A stretch of 64,000 nucleotides of DNA from the NCBI RefSeq assembly GCF_011397635.1, contig NC_064771.1, positions 11,285,379 through 11,349,378 of the forward strand, in the 5' to 3' direction. This document shows, in pieces, positions 23,833 through 37,660 of the stretch. A program made the translations under genes and the position numbers. Below the pieces are notes generated by a model. The model searched no databases, was not told the DNA's origin, and saw nothing but the letters and a program-made list of their open reading frames with translations. This stretch comes from Epinephelus fuscoguttatus (lineage: Eukaryota > Chordata > Actinopteri > Perciformes > Serranidae). Each line of letters begins with the position of its first letter. The stretch's first letter is position 1.

Positions 23833-25589
23833 TTCACAACAGCTCATATTTCTTTTGAATGTACATATAATGAGAAAATCAACATTTTATAATTATCACA
23901 GAAATTACAGAAAATACTGTGTCAGTGCATTTCTCTAAATATGTGTTAGATTTGCTAAAAAGGTTTTTCAGACCAAAATGGCACATAGTTGAAAAATGAC
24001 CCAAAATTTTAATTACAGCCACTTTCACCTCACTAATAATGAGGTTATATCTTGTTTGTTTAATCTGTATAAAACTGTGCCAGTGTTTTTTCCTGGCCAG
24101 ATGTGGCAACTTCCTGGAGTCTTGTTCTAACTTTAACCTGAACTTAAATCCAAGTCCTCTTTGAGGGTTACAGGGAACTCGTGTGCAACCTGTTGAGCAC
24201 TTTATCATGTTCTAGATATTATGTAATTTAGTGTTCATCATGTATCACTTCTGTAGACAACATGTTACAGATTTAGCAGTTCCAGTTTCCTGTTTCTCAC
24301 ACATTTAGGTGACATCCGGTCCAACAAGGTGCCTCTGTAGCATAATCAGGAAACTGTAGATCACAACATTACAGTCATTACAGGGTCAGAGTCACAACAC
24401 TTAACAGAAACACATCTGATATTGTTGCTCTAACTGCTGACCTGTTCCTCTCTCCTGCTGCATTTCCAGTTTGTTTCCAGTCCAACAGCTGCTCCTGCTG
24501 GGTTTCCTGTGAGGAGATTAGCTAATTTCACAGTCCCAGCTCTGGCTACAGTGTCGGCTGCAGGGCCTGATGGACAGGACAGCTGGATTGGGTTTTCATG
24601 CACTGTGAATGAAATGTTTTTGACTTATGACACAGAAAAAGGCTCCTACTTATTGTCATCTACTCTGACTCTAATATGTTTTTTATTTACTAATCTAAAG
24701 AGTTTCAAAGAACTAGTCCCAGACTTAAAAAGCTCATAAGAACATGTAAATCCCCAACATAGACACAACCAAAAATTAAAATATTCCTATAATATCCTGA
24801 TCAAACTGCTGTGTACTGAAGCAGCAGCTTTGCTATTAATAATGTTTGCTTTTGGTGCCAGCACCTCACCGACCATATTATCTTCAGGACAAGCACGGTG
24901 GCTGCTGAGCTGACGTCCCACCCTGCTTTCAAACACTTCCTGTGTGGGTTCGACCTGCCTGCAGCAGCTCAGTGGCTCACTGTCTGAGCAGTTTACCATG
25001 ACAACCTGGTTGCCAACGACAACATGACGGCCAGACAGAAGCAACATTGATTTACCCATAATTCCGTAATGCCCTGGAGCCAGTGTGCGTGTATGTGGAA
25101 GTTTGTGTAAGAGTGGCGAGATCATCAGGTGACATTTACACCAGTTCACACTTCATCTGACTCTGAGAGTGCAGCCTTACACATGATGATGTCCTCTTAC
25201 AGGTGACTGATGAGCGCCATCTACTGTGATATTGAATAAGTGAACAGCAGGGGTGGAATATGGCTACAGTAAGTGCATTTATTCAGTTACTGTACATAAG
25301 TAGCCTACAATTTTGCAGTACTTGTACTTTACTTGGTATTTCCTTCTGTACTTCTATTCCTGCTACTACTTCATCCACTACTGGTGAACAGCATTAGGCA
25401 TTAACAAAGAGGAAAATACTGGCATAGGCTACTGCACCTTCCGCAGTGAGTGTTGCAGTTCAGTGAACCTTCTGCCTTGTGTGGAAACATCCACATTTAT
25501 TATGTCTTCAGTTTTTCTCCTCCATCAAAGGAATAGTTCAGCATGTTGGGAAATAATACTTTTTGCGCTTTGCTGAGAGTTTGAGAACG
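23833..25589. other. Intergenic DNA between sox8 and adap1, nothing recognised
   Basis: No exon is supported. The open frames at 23879-24208, 24509-24739 and 24787-25149 lack family resemblance. A short fragment of the AAGTAC repeat family lies near 25250-25400. Confidence 0.4.
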
Positions 25590-26627
25590 CTGGTTCGTAA
25601 CCTTTTTCGTGTCAAGAACCCTAAATTAGCACTCATTAGGTCACTGACTTGATAAAATTTTGCCTTAGGGACCTCCATCTGACAAGATTTTGGTTGTTAG
25701 TTATGACGGAGACCAGACTGAGGGAAGGCAACCTGTGGCTCTGGAGCTACATGTGGCTCTTAAGTTCTTCTTTAGTGGCTCCCTGTGACTTTGATGAAAA
25801 AAAAAAAAAAAAAGAAAACAGATGACAGTTGTTGTTTTTTTTAAGATTTGAATTTTCATTTATCATTGTTGTAGGCCTAAGTAAATTAGTTATGCTGTTA
25901 GTTTACCTGATAAGCTAGCTATGGATTCCAAATCCAAAAAAATAAAAAGTCTCGGAGGAGAATAGAGAATTTGATACTGCATGGACATTTGCTTTCACCA
26001 CCAACTCTGCAAGTCAAAATTCCAAATAATTATATATATCCCACACTGCAGAGTGGCCAACTTGAGATAAAACATATTGATGAAAGCTGATTTAGACCTA
26101 TCAGTAATGTTAATGGGCTAATTTAGACTTAATAGGCTGTGTTATCTTCATAATAAGACTCAAAAATGTTTTGTGGCTACAGACAGATTTCTTAAAATTA
26201 TTTCTGGTAAAAAATGTCTCTTTGCTTGTAAAGGTTGCGGACCCCTGCCATATGCTTATGTGTCTCCTCACTTCACTCACTCTTGTCTTAGCTCCCTCTA
26301 ACAAGGATGTGAGAGAGATGTGACGAAGAAACACGTAGGATACATCAGTGTGTCCTTACTCTAAGCTCCTCCCTTACCTCCTCTCTCCTCATCTCCTTGA
26401 GGTGTATTTAAGGGGTTGGAAGATCATCCATGATGGTGGAGGAGGAACAATATCTGGGGCACTGGAGGAGAGAGGAGGCAAGGGAACATATGTTAGCATA
26501 ACGAAAAGCACCCTTGCTCACACTGGTTTCACTTCTATAGTTAATTAAATGGCAAAAATAAACTTTGTCCCATTTTTCTTGGGACCCCTGGAACTCCCTT
26601 AAGGTGTCCTTGGTTGAGAACCACTGC
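25590..26627. mobile_element. hAT-like non-autonomous element, probably composite
   Basis: Left GCTGGTTCGTAACC and right GGTTGAGAACCACTG are inverted and of the hAT CAGTGGTTCTCAACC type. Inside, GGCAACCTGTGGCTCTGGAG (about 25727) and AGGTTGCGGACCCCTG (about 26233) look like the ends of a second, nested element. Duplications not verified. Contains an A-run at 25798-25813. Confidence 0.5.
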
Positions 26628-26659
26628 AATAGAAGATCAAATTCACTCCCATGTCTGTG

Positions 26660-27780
26660 CTACATATGGAGCGAGAGCTAGAAGGCCATTAGCTTAGCGT
26701 AGCATAGATACACCTACCAACACCTCCAAATCTCACTAGTTAATACATAATTTGTGTCTTTAGTCTGCAAACAAACAGAAATGTTACATGAAAAATGCAG
26801 GTTATGGTTTTAAGGAGTTAGGCCACAAACTTCTGTAAAGAGCCAGGCTAGCTTTCCCCCCATATTTTCAGTCTTTTTGCTAAGCTAATCGCCTCCTGGC
26901 TCAAACTCTAGACTTAAAGTGCACCTATTTTACACATCAAAGTCTGTTTACAGGTCTTGGGGAGTTCTACTGCAGAAAAATATGTTGTATAATGTTGTGG
27001 CGCTGCAGGGAGCTGTGAGGAATTGAATGAGCAGCATCAGTTGTAGCTGAAGACTAAAAGTTAGGGGTGCAAAGTCAGTAGGAAGTGAGCTTCCCAGACC
27101 CGCTCCCTCTCATCTCTGCTTGAGGCTAGCAACTCAAGGCTACACTAGCCACTTGGAACATAGAACACCTGACTCTCACCTATTGTAGGTGCCAGATTTT
27201 GACACAAAAGACTATGTGGAAAACACTAATGATGTCTCTGATTCTGTAGCATGGATTTTTATACTTTATTTTTCATTGTGGGTCTGACAATGTTATAAGA
27301 GCGCAATCAGTGTAGCACAGACATAATTGGTGTCGACTTTTCATCTAAACTTGGCCAAGAAAGTCTTGTCTGCATCACCATTGTCTGGTGAAAAACTGCA
27401 ATGGGAACAGTTCCTATTCATGTTAACCAAACCATGAATTTATTCTTAATCTTAACCAAGATATCTGTTCTCACAACAGCTGAAAAACTACATTTAAAAT
27501 AACAGAAGAGCTCCATCTGCTGGATAAATCGGTGTAACTGCACTTTCATTGTAGCATTGCCTGTTCTGCATTCATGCTCACAAAAATCGGAGGTTCTTAG
27601 AGGATTTCAAAGATAATTCTGGTTTATTTCAGCTTGGTTGATAAACTACATTAATTGCTGAGATCTAGGAATGACTTCGCTGCAACAAAGTCTTGGTTAA
27701 AATGAACTTTTCCAAAAGGAATGAGCGCAAAAAGTATGAAAATTAGACCCAATCAGCTGGAATTATCCTTTAATGAACCT
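26660..27780. repeat. Patchwork of TTAA-type repeat fragments
   Basis: Phrases such as GCTAGAAGGCCATTAGCTTAGC and CTTAAAGTGCACCTATTTTA recall the internal and terminal parts of TTAA-flanked fish elements. No clean boundary pairs were established. Confidence 0.35.
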
Positions 27781-28816
27781 ACCTTGAGTTGGATGTTTTA
27801 ACAGTATGCCATCCCAAACACACTGAAATGTCTTAAAGAATGAGGACAAATCAAACACCGCCACTTGATTTCAGCTTCATCTGTATTCATGTTAAGATTT
27901 TCATAATGAAACAAACTATCACTGTGATTTCAGGGTTAACACAACAATGTGTCTTTAAAACAAGATGCAAAAACGTAAATAAAACAGCTGTAGAAGTGTT
28001 ATATAAATTACAATCCTGTCACATTACAATCCTTTAAAGCAGCAATAACTGTCTACGATGACTCAGTATGTTCAACAGTACAAATAAATAAGAGAACAGC
28101 TGTCAGATTGAGGTTGTAAAAGAACCCTGTCTGGATGCAGATCAGCCACCTCCAGCTACGTTAACAGCTACGGTGATCACTGAGAGTTTGTATGTGTGTG
28201 TGTGTTTTTATGCATATTTGTTGGTAACAGCACTTTGTAGGTTCAGGTTTAACAGGGTCTCAGTGCCAGAGGTTCAACCTCACAGCGTCCTCAACAAAAA
28301 CGTCACGATTCCACACACACACGGTAAGCCACTGTCATCAAAACTGTACATTCAATAAATTAACAATGCATTGTCTTTGTTAAGCAACCAGTGAAATGAC
28401 TCTAGATTACATAATTACATTAGATTACAGGTAGAATGAACCATTCACGAGACGAAATCTGAGAGAGGGGAAGGTCGTTGCAGGGAAAGGGTCCACACGG
28501 CTGAGGAGGGGAAGGATGATAATGTATAGCACAAGGTTGGTAGGCGCAATAGTGATGACATCATCTACCCTTTGGCCTCTGATCACCAACGTTTCACCCC
28601 ATGATGGGCCTTCAGTCACATTAGAGTTCAAGTTTTCCACACAGAGATAGGCTTGTGTCCCTCTGTCTCTTTCTCCTCACCATCCCACAACCCCCTCATG
28701 TCCCCCAAAACCCCACCCCAACACCTCCCGCCATGGTCTGTGGTCACACATTGGGATTGTCTCTTGATCTGAATGAGACTGGGCCGGTCCAGCTGAGTCG
28801 TGGCTTCCTGCAGTCT
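27781..28816 (-). other. adap1: adap1 3' UTR and downstream DNA (probable)
   Basis: Follows the adap1 stop codon on the minus strand. The nearest canonical minus-strand AATAAA appears at 27623-27628, with an ATTAAA at 27769-27774, so the 3' UTR may exceed 1 kb. No repeat was recognised. sox8 and adap1 therefore converge tail to tail. Confidence 0.4.
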
Positions 28817-28845
28817 TCAAGGCTTGTGTTTAAAATGGGCCTCCA
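28817..28845 (-). CDS. adap1: adap1 last coding exon (29 nt coding)
   Basis: Acceptor TTTGCAG|TGGAGG. With the final G of the previous exon it encodes VEAHFKHKP and a TGA stop at 28819-28817. This nonapeptide is the family's C-terminus, which makes so short an exon credible. Confidence 0.92.
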
Positions 28846-31800
28846 CTGCAAAGACACAAACAGAGGTCATGTTACAGTTTTCAGTTTTCACCACTGTCAA
28901 AAATTGTGGATGGTACCAATGGCACCGTTCCATTCCCTCTCATTTTTTCGTCACCCTTCTGGTGAGGTATCACTTATCCGATACAAAAAGGTTGATTGGT
29001 TGGTCAAGAGAGGATCATCACTCTTGATCTAGTACAGTGGACTGTAACCACTGTGTCTACTGTGGCAAGTTTATATGCATTAGTCGACTATAAGCATACA
29101 CCTAAAGGATGTTTTGCTGCCTCTGAACTGAGAAAAAATAATTTACTTTACTGTGCTGCTAAAAGCTACTGCTAGCAGCTACCAGCAATGTTTTCTTGCA
29201 TGTTACTCAGAGCACAAGTTGATGTTGTGAATCAATAAAAACACTATAAATAGCTAAATAAATCTGACCATTGCATTTGTTTTTACTGGCTCTCTTGCAT
29301 GACATTGGTTTCAATATTTCAATTCAAGGAACACTGTTCCTGTGTGCTGCAGCAGGGCTACACCCCTGTCCTGCTTTAAACACTCCAGCCTGTTGGTTTT
29401 TGCTCTGAAAATGTTGCACAACCCCGTTCCATGGACGGTGTGCAAGGCGCAGACACTGTCAGTGAAGGGAAATACAGCAAGAGATGGATGGAGCAGTGAT
29501 GTGGCTATTATCATCTGGTAACTGCCTTGCCTATATATGAGTACTGTTTGCAGTGTATATGCAAAACAGATCTATGGTTTTCTTATACTATTGTAGTGAC
29601 ATGACACTGTATAGATTTCACCTCAATAAGATCACTTTTTTTTGTTCTGGCTGGATTTGATGGTTTATCATTGTCTCATCATCTTTCATATCAAATACTG
29701 TACTCCTGCACTAAGTTGTTTGTAACTTTAACATGACAGTACAGATTTCACAGAGCCAGCTGATAAGCAGCATCATCAGTCAGGTCACCCAAAGAGAGAC
29801 TGAACAGTCAGTCACCCCAGATGGGACTCGAACCCACAATCCCTGGCTTAGGAGGCCAGTGCCTTATCCATTGGGCCACTGGGGCTTCACATTGCAGTGC
29901 TTCACCAGTTCTGTGCGCGTATAGCCAGTTCCAATATAAAGCAACGATACAGGCAGCACAATGTGTGGCTTTCACTAACATAACAATGGCCCCTGATGCT
30001 CCTGTAACAATAACAGATAGAAAACAAGTGGAACAGAAAGAGGAGGGGAGACACATGGAGTTTTCCTTTATCACAAAGCTGCCTCATTTGTAACTGGGGT
30101 AGATCACCATGGTAACCTATGCCGCAGCGCTGACATGCTCCAGGGCAGGGTAACTTCAGAGAATTAGATCAGAACCTGTAAACAGCCCAACCACTGACCA
30201 ATCACATTGCTGGTAGGTCATCATTCCTACAGGATGCTGACAGGGTAATGGATGCTCATGTGTCTGAGAGTATGGACAATAAGCTCCAGGAACACAATTC
30301 ATTTTTTTCAGAGAGACCAAAAAAAGACATGCTGAATGAGTCACAGAAGCGAGTGGAACAAAGGGTAGACAGGAAGTAATGGCTCTTTATACTAAAGACA
30401 TATTTGGTAATTACACACCTATTTTTAGTCTTCAAGGTGTGATATTTGGAAATAATTTAATTTTCTTCAAACAATTCTGGCTTCTTATTTTATTCTAGTA
30501 TTGTGATAGCTCTGGGTACATTTCACCTTGATAAAAGCACTTTTGGTTGGAGCTATAACTGGATATTCTTGCTGGTTTATCACTATTTCATCTCATCTCA
30601 TATTGACAACTTCATTCATGGTTCGGGTTATGTTGAATGTAATAAACAACTCAGCCTTTTTTTACATGAAAACAGACTCAAAAGAGCCCGTTGATAATCA
30701 GCGTTGCGATAGCTTTCTTATCCTGGATCACCAATATTAGGCTCCTTTTGGGTTACCTGGCTTCACTGAGCCAGAGGAAACTGTATCCTGTCATGATACA
30801 GGAACCAGGATGGGGATCACTAACTCTGGTTGAATTACACTGTTGACCCATTCAGAGTGATTACAACTGCGGCTATACCCAGGTCTATACCCAGTTAGAA
30901 GGCAGCGGCAGAGACCACCCAGGTGACTGTAAAATATTAATAGAGTGAGTACAGCACACCACTCTGTTGTCTGTCACCCCAGATGGGACTCGAACCCACA
31001 ATCCCTGGCTTAGGAGGCCAGTGCCTTATCCATTAGGCCACTGGGGCTTCCCTTGACCCTTACTTTTCTAGTTGTCTGAACATAAAGCCAGTTCCACTAA
31101 AACGTAACACTATAGAAGCACAATGTGTGGTTTGAAGTAACATAACAATGACCCTCGATGCAACTGTACAAGTAAGAGAAAACAAGAGAAACAGAAAGAG
31201 GAGGGGGAGACACATGGAGACACAGTTAAGCCCTGACAGAGAGGAGAACTAAAGCCAAAAACTGTGACATCATGCCAAAATGTGTCCAGAAGAACAGGGA
31301 AAAACTAGAACGTGTGTGATGCATTTGAGCATTTAGGTAGAATAGTAAATTCTACCACAAAGTGAGATTAGTGACTTAACCAGCAAACTTTGGGCTTAAC
31401 TTGAGTTTTCCTTTATCACAAAGCTAGATCAATTTTAACTGGGGTAGATCACCATGGTAAGCTATGCCGCACTGTTATCCTGTTCTGTAACTACAGGATG
31501 GTGACAGGGTAGTGGATGCTGATTTGTCTTTGGCAGTGAAAAAAGACAGTAAACTCCAGGAACATGCTTTACCTTGATAATATTACTTTTTGCCAGCAAT
31601 ATATCCAAATTTTCCTGCAGGTATATCAGTGTTTCATCTCATTTCATAGCAATACTCACTCACACACAGGATGAGGATCATTATTTCTTAATGGATTACA
31701 CTATTGACCCATTCAGAGTGATTAAATGTGGCTGAATGTGTCAGTCAAAGGCAGTGGAGGAGAGCACCCAGACATTAAAAGGCTGTTATAGAGGATGGTT

Positions 31801-34800
31801 TGTAGCCATCGCCTAGTGTGCTATGGGCTCAGCATGATATTGCTGCACCATTCCACTATCACTCACCCCAGATGGGACTTGAACCCACAATCCCTGGCTT
31901 AGGAGGCCAATGCCTTATCCATTAGGCCACTGGGGCTGCACGTGTCCCATATTTCCTAGTTCACTCGACATACAGCTAGTTCCACCATAACACAACACCA
32001 TGGGTAGCACAATGTGCAGTTATATAAAACATAACAACCGCTCCTGGTGCTCGTGTGACAGCAACAGATAGAAAGGAGAGGGAGACAAATGAAGATACAG
32101 TAACTAGAGACAGAAACTGTGACATTGTGCTAAAATGACAGAATGAACACCATTTCCGACAAGCCCCAGACATTTGCGGGCTTAATGTCACAACTGTGCC
32201 GTGTGTGTTTCAAGTTAAAAACCAAGCGGAGACCCATTATTCCAATGTTTCTAATGTTTCGCACCTGCGTATTCTTGCGGCCTCATTGGTCGATTGATCA
32301 CCCTCTGGAAGGCAGCTATCCAATCCCGTTGCTCGGCTTCGGTCTCACAGGCAAACAGGAATTTCCTGTCCGGGGTGACGATGGTGATGCCGTGGTTCCA
32401 GTGGTAGCCCTGTGTGGAAGAGGGCAAGCCGGACAGGACGGTGTAGCTGTTCTCCTTACTGCCGATGAACACCTCGCCGCGGGCGTAGGCATCCTGGGAG
32501 ACAGACAGAGAGAGCGGAAGTCCTGTAAACAAACTCAGAGATTAATCAGAACAGAAGGACAGGTGATGAGGGCTCAGGTCTCTTCTTACCAGAGGGTCTT
32601 TGAAATACATGAGCCTCCTGTCGTCCATGGTGAACCACCTCTTCTTGAAGCCCTCCGTGTGCTGTCGCAGACGAGAGACACAGTTACATTTTGGTCTGCG
32701 AGTGTCAACAAACTGAAGCCTTACCTTTTTTTTAGGTTAGGCAAGAATCAAATGTTACAATGTCTGTGTCGGGAGGTTGCAAGTAGACATTGCTTCATTT
32801 TAATTGTTCACGAGGCAAAACATTTGGAAACCATTACACTATATACATGATCTGCAGACATGTAGGTCAGCTTTGGGCAAATGTCACTGTGAAATCGAGG
32901 AGTAATAATAATATTATTCCTGATTTGCTTTAAATGCATGGTAGGAATCAGGGAATATAATCACAGCACAAACCTTTGGACCTGTTTTCTCCATAAAGCC
33001 TTCCTTCATGAAGTTTCGGGTCAGTTTGGGCACCAGCTGGAGAAGAAAAGACAAAAGAAAGCCATGTGAAGTAAATGCATTCATGCATACTGGGGTATCA
33101 AAACTGACAGTTATACTGTGTGTATTTGCTTATCTATGGTATTTCTAAAAACTGCAACCAGATAGAGAATCTCAATTGCGCATGTGCGATCTCCCTTCAT
33201 CCTTTTTCTTTTACACATACTTACATTAAAAAAAAATTATTTCAAATTTCAATAATAAGAGAGCGTTCTGTAAAAAAAAGCTTTCTGTTTCCAGGACAAT
33301 TTTTCTTCAATCCCCTTCAAATCATTAGAGATTCCAATTTAGCTGTTGACATGGACGCTGAATAAAGTGATCTGGGTAGATGTGCATTTACATGCCCCAC
33401 AGCATTTAATCAGACTATAACTTTTTTGACTTGTGCAAAGTGGTTCTGCTGCTGGGTCAAATTTGCTGAGTTTTTTCCCTGCAAACCTTATTGAGAAAAT
33501 TTCATTCATTCAATACATAACGTATAGAGGAAGTGGTTCTGTCTGTCAATACAATTTAGTAGTCAGTAACACAAGTGTAACCCAGGTTATTTTCTGTAGC
33601 TAAAGTTACAGATGACCCCAAAACACCTCACATGCAGATTGTCAGCCGACGCTACAATTTACAGATGTTCCCTAAACGTCTAATATGCATGCTACTGGTA
33701 ACATAAGCAACAGACAATTTGTATGTCCAGCAACTTCACTTTACAGCCTGTAGTAACAATGTCACATAGGGCTACTGTTTCAAAATCGAAACATACATTT
33801 ATTACCCAAAGCACCCACATAATAATGTAACACTAGCAGAGTGCTAAGTATTTTTTTGAATTTATGAACATTTCTTTGTCAAAGAAGTTAATGGCTCGCA
33901 GAAAAGGCTGCTGCAGCATGTCGTTTCTGACGCTCTATGTCACCTAATGTTACCCCCAGGTGGGGCAAACAGGCGGACAACACATACTTATACCAACTAG
34001 AAAGAAAAGATCAGAAGTGTTTACACAGTTATTAGGTGCTACTATTTTCCTATCGATCGAATCATCAAAGATTTACACCAGCCCTCTCAACCCAATTGTA
34101 AATTCCTTCAGATCATGCCGGATCAGGCCAGCCTCTTCTGATTGAGGTGGTTACATGAGACATTCTTATTCTGACTGGAACACTGGGATCCCTATAAACA
34201 CACCTTTCGTAACTGATAATGATAATTGTGGAACACCGTGATATTTTATGAGATGGTTATCGTACCTCATACTGTTGCAACCCTATTCAGAGGTCAACCC
34301 CTGCAAGTCATCTATCTTACAGCAACTGAATAATTCCTCATGTCCCGTCCTGTTCCGCTCTTGGTTTGGGAGTGCATCAACAAGCACTAATAGTTTTGTG
34401 TGAATAAATCCTCACCTCCTCGTCACTTGCTCCAGGGAAGGCTACCTGTAGGTAGTGGAACCTGGCCGCTCTGATAGCGTTGAACCAGTCAACCATCTCC
34501 TGCAAAAAAAAAAAAAAAAAAAGAAAGAAAAAACACCCTCAGTGGCAACATGTCACACAGTATCTATTCACTTGGACTCTGAGCAAATAATGTGGGTTTT
34601 TTTGTCCCCTGGTGCCAGTGCAGGTATCAGTAAGGTGTAGTCAAAGGCGTCAGTGCTGTGCGGATGCTGCAGTGCTGTCGATAACTCCAGCACAGAACAA
34701 GAGTGACGGTGACACTGAATGAACCCAATGAACTCCTTCTGTCACAGCCTTCAGTAACACAACTTGGCCAGCAGAGGGAGAGAGACGTTTCTGTCTCAGC

Positions 34801-37615
34801 CTCTGAACACTGAATAGCTATTAATATCTGTCTGTCTGCTCTCTAATCTTTTCCTTTATCATCAACTCTCTTTCTCTTTCTCTTTCTCTTTCTCTGGAGA
34901 GACAGTGGGCACACACACACAAACACACACATATCACATACATATAGAGGTTCAAAATCACAATATTGAGAGTATATAAGTTCAACTGTTTATGAAATCT
35001 TTACAACTATGTGACTATTTATCAATTCCTTGTTCTTCCTTAAGAAATAACAATGGCCACTTAGTGTATTAGCTCAGAATGTCCATTATCAGCTCTAAAT
35101 TACATTACATTTTCCAGGAAACTTCCTCGGATATTATATGGCAATTATGGGACCCATAAAATGAATTGTAAACACAGCGTTTACAAATAATTTCCTAAAG
35201 CTTTGCTGTAAAGATACGAACTGAACCAACCACTACTTTACTACAGTTACATGCATAAAACAAACAAAAAAAGAGATGCATTTATCTGTACTGCAGCTCA
35301 TGTGGAGCAGGAGGATTAATATTTGAGTATGTACTGTACAGCGCTGACATTTGTGTCGAGGCTCTGACCTCATCACTTCCCACAAGGCAAGTGCCCAGTG
35401 GAGCACTGCAGGGAGTGGGGAGTGACGTTAGTAATTTCCCTCCTCGCCCTCCCAGGGAAGGTATACTCAGCTCAGACCCTACAGGTGGACACTGGGGTGG
35501 ATTTGGGGTTTCACCAATACAGTTAAGGTGCTGACGTTAAGGTTTGAGGCTGTTTGAGGTCATTCACACCCATACTGTTAAACACATTTTCTCCCACAGC
35601 CATTAAGTATAATAGCCTGCTCTTTCTACACATACTTACTCCCAACTCCTCAAATACTGATGCTTGGTCAGTGCCCCTACACGTCAAACTTCACACTCCA
35701 GCGTCAGTTTTGGGTGCTCAGGGATGGCGTGTTAATTTACGTTTGTGACATGCATTGCGTTTTTTCAAAACGAACTTCCATTTTCACAGAAAATGTACAG
35801 CTTCCGCTCGCAAAATGCATAGTCTCTTTTCAAATTAATCTTAAAATGTAGATAAATGCTCCCTTTTTAGGTTAACCATAAAACTTAAATTAGTAGCCCA
35901 GGGTATTATTTGCTTAAATCAGTGAAATCAACAGGCCTATATTTGGGAGAGGCGTATGTATGGGAAAGGCCTTTAATTCCTTTCACACAAAACTGTTAAT
36001 CAGCAAAGATGGGAAATACGATCAGATTGTTTACTTTAACCAGTATGACTTGTTTAAAAATGAGGCGTCAGATAATATATCACTTATAAATCGTTCATTT
36101 GATGTAGCTCTGACACACAGTGCAACTGAGTGAGAGAGAGTTACAGCACTTGAGGATTACGGCATCGAGCATACCGACACAACACCAACACTATCCTGTT
36201 AAACCAATACTCACAACTTGGATTCATTTTTATGAAAAACCCTTTTAAATCTTTTGATCCGAGGACTCATACTAAAGGAATACGAATAACTTACAGGGTA
36301 ATCGAGGAATGGACACATAATTTGAGGTAGCCAACAACCCGCTTTGATACATCCAAAGAACTTCTATAAAAAAATCAATCAATCAATAAACTGCTTGGCA
36401 ACCAGGCAGCATGGTAGTGTAGTTGCCTCACAGCAAGAGGGTTCCTTGTTCAGTCCCAGGAGGGAGCCCTTCTGTGTGGAGTTTGCATGTTATCCCTGTA
36501 TCAGCGTGGGTTTTCTCTGGGTACTCCGGCTTCCTCCCACAGTCCAAAGACATGCAGGTTAATTGGTGACTCTAAATTGCCCATAGGTGTGAATGTGAGT
36601 GTGAATGGTTGTCTGTCTCTGTGTGTCAGCCCTGTGATAGTCTGGCAACCTGTCCAGGGTGTACCCCGCCCCTCGCCCAATGTCAGCTGGGATAGGTAGA
36701 TGCTTGGCAACCGGACCAGGCGCCTAATTGAGACAGTTGTTTATTTATAAAAATGCGTATCACACCGGGCTATTAAAAGGGACTAGACTTTTAACTGAAG
36801 GGTGACTCAGCACCTTGGTATCGACGGTAAGGGCCACTGATCAAGCGTTGGTACTTGACAATTTAAATTAATGCAAAAAGTCAGCACTTGACCCTCGTAG
36901 TCATTGTCTCGACAACACAAACTGTCTCACTATCCAAATACTCTGTGACTGCACTGTAGCTACTGATACTCCAAAAAGCCAAATGGAAATGAATTATTAA
37001 GGGACATTTCCCAGTCCAAGTGTGTGCAAAGCAGACAGCATGCATATTACACTACTAACCCTGTATTTGTGCCCTATATTACTGCATTCTAAGACTTGAC
37101 ATGGAGCATATAAGAAGCATGACACTGCATTGCTGAAAGCACTGAGGAAAGGTTTTCTAAAAGGCAGTGTGTACAGTAACAGAATTCACAAGCAAGTGTT
37201 TGACGGTGTACCTTAGCGTCACTGTGGTAGACAAAAATGTTCCTTGTGCTGTTGTCTTTCAGGTAGGTGATCTGCAGGCCGCATGGGTTGCCAATCTTGG
37301 CCGGTTGGAAGGTGGCATTGAGGGTTTCGATTTTCATCACCGCTTTGGGATCCCTGGCCTTGGTGGAGGAGGACATGAGGAACAAACAGGGCGTATTGAA
37401 AGTGTTGTACTCCTGAGTATTGCTGTACTTTTACCAAAGTGAATTAACTGTAAACACTGTTTAAAATCCGCTGCATCATCTTGCTTACATCCTGCTTGTT
37501 GAAGTATTTCAGCGCCCCCTCCCTCTCCGACAGGATGAACTTTCGGCTGAGAAACTGACCGTTGTCTCTTCCTCGTTTCCATAGAAACCCCTCCCTGTAC
37601 CCTGGGCAGAGAGAC

Positions 37616-37660
<45 letters not shown>

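Larger units (their letters stand above)
29600..32150. repeat. Three tandem ~1-kb units, each with a tRNA gene
   Basis: Ordered markers recur: TTGATAA (about 29625, 30530, 31574); the tRNA; AGCCAGTTCC-type text (29921, 31085, 31974); CACAATGTG; AACATAACAA; and, in two units, CTGGGGTAGATCACCATGGTAA (30094, 31438) and TTGACCCATTCAGAGTGATT (30843, 31703). Spacing between units is about 0.9-1.2 kb. Outside the tRNA the units have diverged a good deal, so the duplication is not recent. Confidence 0.8.

Noticed and set aside
32143..32850. 235-codon plus-strand open frame, the second longest in the window
   Set aside because: It is antisense to adap1 exons 9 and 10 and crosses their splice sites. 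The minus strand gives an unmistakable PH domain in phase; the plus frame matches nothing.
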